Positions 60,560 to 64,000 of a DNA stretch of 64,000 bases are shown piece after piece; the stretch's first letter is position 1; every line of letters begins with the position of its first letter. Below the pieces are notes generated by a model, which saw only the letters and a list, made by a program, of their open reading frames with translations, did no database searches and was not told the DNA's origin. The stretch lies in contig NZ_JAELXV010000005.1 in NCBI RefSeq assembly GCF_016427535.1, positions 1 to 64,000 of the forward strand. The letters run 5' to 3'. Source of the DNA: Hymenobacter sp. BT559. GTDB lineage: Bacteria; Bacteroidota; Bacteroidia; Cytophagales; Hymenobacteraceae. The position numbers and the translations under genes were made by a program.

Positions 60560-61747
60560 ATGTCTTCCCAACAAGCATATATCGTGGCCGGCTACCGCAC
60601 GGCCGTCGGCAAGGCACCTAGGGGCGTCTTCCGTTTCACCCGGCCCGATGACCTAGCGGCCGAGGTTATCAAGCACCTTGTGGCCTCGGTGCCCGCCCTC
60701 GACCCGAGCCGCGTCGATGACGTCATCGTGGGCAACGCCGTGCCTGAGGCCGAGCAGGGCCTGCAAATGGGCCGCCTTATCTCACTGCTGGCGCTGCCCA
60801 TCAACGTACCGGGCCTCATCGTGAACCGCTACTGCGGCTCGGGCGTGGAAACCATCGCGATGGCGGTGGGCAAAATCACGGCTGGCATGGCCGACTGCAT
60901 CATCGCGGGCGGCACCGAAAGCATGAGCATGGTGCCCACCGTGGGCTGGAAAACCGCGCCCAACTACAAGCTCGCCACCCAGCACCCCGACTACTACATT
61001 GGCATGGGCCTAACGGCCGAGGCCGTGGCTAAAGACTACAACGTGTCGCGCCAGGACCAGGACGAGTTTTCGTATAACTCGCACCAAAAGGCCATTAAGG
61101 CCATCGCAGCTGGCAAATTCAAGCAGAGCATCGTGCCTATCACGGTAGAGGAAACCTACCTCGACCAGGCTACTGGCAAGAAGAAGACCCGCTCTTACGT
61201 GGTAGATACCGACGAAGGCCCTCGCGCCGACACGTCGCTCGAAGCGCTGGCCCGCCTGCGCCCCGTATTCGCTGCCAATGGCTCGGTCACGGCTGGCAAC
61301 TCGTCGCAGACCTCCGACGGAGCAGCGTTTGTGCTGGTAATGAGCGAGAAAATGGTGAAGGAACTGAATCTAGAGCCCATCGCCCGCATGGTGACTTACG
61401 CCAGCGAGGGTATCGACCCGCGCATCATGGGCATGGGACCAATAAAGGCTGTACCGAAAGCCCTGCGCCAAGCTGGTATGAAGCTTGAAGACATCGACCT
61501 GATTGAGCTAAACGAAGCCTTCGCCTGCCAGTCGCTGGCGGTAGTGCGCGAACTCGGCATCGACATGGATAAGCTCAACGTGAACGGCGGCGCCATTGCA
61601 CTAGGTCACCCGCTGGGCTGCTCGGGCGCCAAGCTCTCGATTCAGCTCTTCGACGAGCTACGCGCGCGCGGCCAGAAATACGGCATGGTTACCGCCTGTG
61701 TAGGCGGCGGCCAGGGCGTGGCGGGTATCTACGAACTGCTAAAATAA
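60560..61747 (+). CDS. fadA: acetyl-CoA C-acyltransferase (thiolase)
   Basis: Cleaves 3-ketoacyl-CoA with CoA, the last beta-oxidation step. The nucleophile Cys92 is in VNRYCGSGVETIA; the C-terminal histidine lies in NGGAIALGHPLGCSGAKLS and the second cysteine in MVTACVGGGQGVAG. The length of 395 residues is normal and the start is an ATG. The order fadN-fadA, with an acyl-CoA dehydrogenase following, recalls the fadNAE operon of Bacillus. Confidence 0.96.
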   Translation: MSSQQAYIVAGYRTAVGKAPRGVFRFTRPDDLAAEVIKHLVASVPALDPSRVDDVIVGNAVPEAEQGLQMGRLISLLALPINVPGLIVNRYCGSGVETIAMAVGKITAGMADCIIAGGTESMSMVPTVGWKTAPNYKLATQHPDYYIGMGLTAEAVAKDYNVSRQDQDEFSYNSHQKAIKAIAAGKFKQSIVPITVEETYLDQATGKKKTRSYVVDTDEGPRADTSLEALARLRPVFAANGSVTAGNSSQTSDGAAFVLVMSEKMVKELNLEPIARMVTYASEGIDPRIMGMGPIKAVPKALRQAGMKLEDIDLIELNEAFACQSLAVVRELGIDMDKLNVNGGAIALGHPLGCSGAKLSIQLFDELRARGQKYGMVTACVGGGQGVAGIYELLK

Positions 61748-61792
61748 AGCCGGCACCCGCGCGTCTAGCAGGACAACCTTTCGTAGAGACCC

Positions 61793-62095
61793 ATGAGCAA
61801 ACGCGCTTATAAATACCACCTGCGCCTGGAGCAGGTGGCCGGTATCGCTCCCGACAGCCCCCAGCACGCGCCGCTGGAACTGGACTTTGAAAACCACGAC
61901 GACATTTTCAGCATCGTGGAGCGACTGCAAAGCCGCCAGCTATTTGCCGAGCCGGGCCAATCGACCGAGTTCGCCATTGGTCTGAAGCTGTTCAGCGAGG
62001 TGATGCTTAAGAACCGGCAGCATCCGCTGTTCGAAGAATTGGCCCCGGCTTTCAAGACCTTTATGCAGCGGCTAAAAGCGCCGAGTCAGGAGTAA
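61793..62095 (+). CDS. DUF3861-family protein
   Basis: A small soluble protein of 100 residues. DFENHDDIFSIVERL, the GLKLFSEVMLKNRQHPLFEEL stretch (shown to 20: GLKLFSEVMLKNRQHPLFEE) and the closing FKTFMQRLK fit the DUF3861 family, of unknown function. ATG start. It lies 45 bases after fadA on the same strand and ends at an intrinsic terminator, so it closes that transcript. Confidence 0.82.
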   Translation: MSKRAYKYHLRLEQVAGIAPDSPQHAPLELDFENHDDIFSIVERLQSRQLFAEPGQSTEFAIGLKLFSEVMLKNRQHPLFEELAPAFKTFMQRLKAPSQE

Positions 62096-62104
62096 TTTTT
62101 ATGC

Positions 62105-62138
62105 AAGAAGCCCCGTGAAATCGCGGGGCTTCTTTTTT
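62105..62138 (+). terminator. intrinsic terminator after the DUF3861 gene
   Basis: AAGAAGCCCCG (62105-62115) pairs with CGGGGCTTCTT (62124-62134) and is followed by a T run. It ends the fadA-DUF3861 transcript. Confidence 0.88.
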
Positions 62139-62161
62139 GGTTTTGGGTAGCTAGTCGTATC

Positions 62162-62551
62162 ATGCATCAGCGTTTGCATACTAACATACGAATGGGTAGC
62201 CCTGCTAAAAAGCCGTTTGCTAATCCGCCCTTACCCGTTCACCACGCGCTGGCGCTGGAGGCAGCAGCTTGTGCCGAGCAGGTTCTGCCTTTTTTTGAAC
62301 AGAACTATCCACAGGATGCTCGCCCTTGCTACGCAATAGCCACCTTGCGCGCATGGGTAGCTGGACAGGCTAGCATGGTAGCGTGCCGACAAGCTGCTTT
62401 TGGCGCCCATGCTGCCGCCCGCACTGCCAGCGAACCCGCTGCTGTGGCCGCCGCCCGTGCCGCTGGTCAAGCAGCAGCAGTCGCACACATGTACACGCAC
62501 GCTCCTCACACGGCGGCCTATGCTGCTAAAGCACGTGCGTTGGCAGCGTAA
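62162..62551 (+). CDS. putative immunity protein, Imm-5-like, Ala-rich
   Basis: A 129-residue Ala-rich helical protein. LEAAACAEQVLPFFEQNYPQ, then RPCYAIATLRAWVAGQ, then repeated Ala/His helices (AAAVAHMYTHAPHTAAYAAK) resemble the Imm-5-like putative immunity family. No toxin gene is nearby, so it may be an orphan, part of a multi-immunity set, or serve another role. The ATG at 62162 or the one at 62192 could be used. Two genes of unrelated families (this one and the YggL-like gene) interrupt the fad cluster. Confidence 0.65.
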   Translation: MHQRLHTNIRMGSPAKKPFANPPLPVHHALALEAAACAEQVLPFFEQNYPQDARPCYAIATLRAWVAGQASMVACRQAAFGAHAAARTASEPAAVAAARAAGQAAAVAHMYTHAPHTAAYAAKARALAA

Positions 62552-62564
62552 TAATTGCTCACGC

Positions 62565-62912
62565 TTGGCTGAAAATCTGATAATACAAGCAATAAGAAAA
62601 CGACTACGCAAGAAGCTACGGCTTCGAGAGTTTCAAGAAATGGGTTTCCACGTCGATTTCAAGGTGGATATTCCTGCTAACTCGGAAGTCGAAGATGCTT
62701 TCTTCGATAAGCTCTTTGACTTTGTGGACGAGCGAGAGCTATCTATCGGGGGCAACATGAGCAACTTCTACGTAAGCCGCGGCGAGCGCAATTCCACTAC
62801 TGACGCTGACCGGGAAGCCTTGAGTCATTGGCTTCAACAGCAGCCGGAGGTTTCGGCCGTGCGAGTGTGGCCGCTGGATGATACCTGGCACGGACCTTTC
62901 AAGTGGCTGTAA
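62565..62912 (+). CDS. YggL-like (50S ribosome-binding family) protein
   Basis: A ~115-residue protein. IRKRLRKKLRLREFQEMGFH is very like the YggL family start, and the rest (FFDKLFDFVDERELSIGGNM, then LSHWLQQQPEVSAVRV) fits its length and pattern. YggL has been reported to bind the 50S subunit; the role is open. The start is unclear: TTG at 62565 avoids overlap with the previous gene, while ATG at 62520 overlaps it by 32 bases. A hairpin terminator follows. Confidence 0.75.
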   Translation: MAENLIIQAIRKRLRKKLRLREFQEMGFHVDFKVDIPANSEVEDAFFDKLFDFVDERELSIGGNMSNFYVSRGERNSTTDADREALSHWLQQQPEVSAVRVWPLDDTWHGPFKWL

Positions 62913-62934
62913 GCTGGCTGCTGCGCTAGAGCTG

Positions 62935-62960
62935 CCCCGAAATAATCGGGGTTTTCTTTT
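62935..62960 (+). terminator. intrinsic terminator after the YggL-like gene
   Basis: CCCCGA and TCGGGG pair around a short AAATAA-type loop and are followed by a T-rich stretch. Confidence 0.7.
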
Positions 62961-62963
62961 CAT

Positions 62964-63053
62964 TAAATACTCGGCACGCCTAACATTTTTTTCTTATCTT
63001 GCAACACCAAAACGCCCGGCGCGTTGTTGCCTAAATACTCGGCTAGCCTAACA
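62964..63053 (+). repeat. two direct 22-bp repeats upstream of the acyl-CoA dehydrogenase gene
   Basis: TAAATACTCGGCACGCCTAA (first copy, 62964-62985 in full) and TAAATACTCGGCTAGCCTAA (second copy, 63032-63053) differ at two positions and start 68 bases apart. The second ends 31 bases before the ATG. They may be operators or a small duplication. Confidence 0.7.
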
Positions 63054-63084
63054 GTTTCAATCCCACTCAACCGCATAGTTCATC

Positions 63085-64000
63085 ATGGAAGTATCCAACA
63101 AAACCGCTCCCAAGGGCGGCGAATTCATCATCAAAGCCACGGAGGCCCAAGACGTATTCACGCCCGCCGACTTTTCGGAGGAGCAGAACATGATGTACCA
63201 GACTTGCCTCGACTTCGTAGAAACCGAGGTGCGCCCGCTGGTAGAGCGCCTCGATAACCACGAGGAAGGCCTCATGCGCGGCCTGATGGAGAAAGCTGGT
63301 CAGCTCGGTCTGTTTGGGGTGAGCGTGCCGGAGGAGTTTGGCGGCCTGAATATGGACTTCCCGACCGCGCTGCGTGTGACGGAAGGCGTGGGCGGCGGCA
63401 ACTCGTTTCCGGTGGCGTTTGCGGCGCACACGGGTATCGCCCTGCTGCCGATTCTATATTTCGGCAACGATGCGCAGAAGCAGAAGTACATCCCCGGCCT
63501 CACCGATGGCACGCTGATGGGTGCTTACTGCCTCACCGAGCCCGGCTCGGGCTCTGATGCCTTAGGTGCCAAAACCAAGGCCGTGCTCAATGCAGAGGGC
63601 ACGCACTACGTGTTGAACGGCCAGAAAATGTGGATTACCAACGCCGGCTTTGCCGACGTGTTTATCGTGTTTGCCAAGATTGACGGCGAGCAGTTCACGG
63701 GCTTTATCGTGGACAAAGACACGCCCGGCCTGAGCCTCGGCAACGAGGAGCACAAAATGGGCATCAAGGGGAGCAGCACCCGCCAGGTGTTCCTGACCGA
63801 TGCGCTAGTGCCCAAGGAAAACGTACTGGGCGAGATTGGCAAAGGCCACCTCATCGCGTTTAACGTGCTGAATATCGGCCGTATCAAGCTGGCTGCTGCC
63901 TGCCTAGGTGGCGCCAAAGCCACCGCTACGCAAAGCGTGAAATATGCCAACGAGCGCGTGCAGTTCAAGCTGCCCATCTCGAAGTTTGGCGCTATTCGCT
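63085..64000 (+). CDS. acyl-CoA dehydrogenase (partial, cut by the right edge)
   Basis: The flavin enzyme that makes the first double bond in beta-oxidation. The N-terminal 305 residues are present. LFGVSVPEEFGGLNMDFPT, the FAD-binding AYCLTEPGSGSDALGAKT, then GQKMWITNAGFADVFIVFAK and LNIGRIKLAAACLGGA are typical acyl-CoA dehydrogenase motifs. The start is the ATG at 63085. Its place after fadN and fadA matches fadE of the Bacillus fadNAE operon, though three other genes intervene. The rest is outside the window. Confidence 0.93.
   Translation, partial: MEVSNKTAPKGGEFIIKATEAQDVFTPADFSEEQNMMYQTCLDFVETEVRPLVERLDNHEEGLMRGLMEKAGQLGLFGVSVPEEFGGLNMDFPTALRVTEGVGGGNSFPVAFAAHTGIALLPILYFGNDAQKQKYIPGLTDGTLMGAYCLTEPGSGSDALGAKTKAVLNAEGTHYVLNGQKMWITNAGFADVFIVFAKIDGEQFTGFIVDKDTPGLSLGNEEHKMGIKGSSTRQVFLTDALVPKENVLGEIGKGHLIAFNVLNIGRIKLAAACLGGAKATATQSVKYANERVQFKLPISKFGAIR

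Noticed and set aside
62162..62551. Toxin-immunity locus or polymorphic toxin system
   Set aside because: Only an immunity-like gene is present; no toxin domain or secretion gene lies nearby.

Overview
The window looks like the chromosome of a Hymenobacter-like member of the Bacteroidota (Cytophagales, Hymenobacteraceae). Support: GC near 60 %, two SusC/SusD pairs, ECF sigma/FecR signalling, lipoproteins, almost no Shine-Dalgarno sequences, and promoters of the Bacteroidota type (TTG, 19-21 bases, TAnnTTTG). No database search was run; family names rest on motifs and length.

Layout. 1-566: leader and three tandem promoters of an rRNA operon whose 16S gene lies off the left edge on the minus strand. 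0.7-7.6 kb: YARHG-domain gene, purA, fur-STAS pair, MFS transporter, relA/spoT with a CHY zinc-finger gene. 7.8-19.2 kb: tRNA-Leu, tig, clpP and clpX, with clpP and clpX separated by a minus-strand island (SusC, SusD, a phosphodiesterase-like protein, alkaline phosphatase). 19.4-28.9 kb: molybdenum-cofactor and formate genes (fused MobB-MobA, MoeA, OxlT-like transporter with a 47-residue partner, FdhF/YdeP oxidoreductase, DUF7009, FdhD), with a fatty-acid desaturase inside. 29-34 kb: lpxB, queD, hldD, small exported proteins, a Rossmann protein. 34.4-45.1 kb: a polysaccharide utilization locus (ECF sigma, FecR, STN-type SusC, SusD, LamG lipoprotein, GH130-like enzyme, FucP-type transporter). 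45.2-55.3 kb: proC, an HGSNAT-like acyltransferase, a GHL10 glycosidase-like protein, murQ and several unknowns. 55.4-64 kb: fatty-acid beta-oxidation (acyl-CoA ligase, MarR regulator, FadN-type enzyme, thiolase, acyl-CoA dehydrogenase cut by the right edge).

The most unusual structure is between the genes. Several families of imperfect or perfect palindromes (60-185 bp) fill many intergenic gaps. One family supplies the stop codon of two unrelated genes, another seems to encode the last residues of FdhD, and members of one family flank the island that splits clpP from clpX. The hexamer CCTAGG is also strikingly frequent throughout, inside and outside genes.

No CRISPR array, prophage, insertion sequence or complete defence system was seen.
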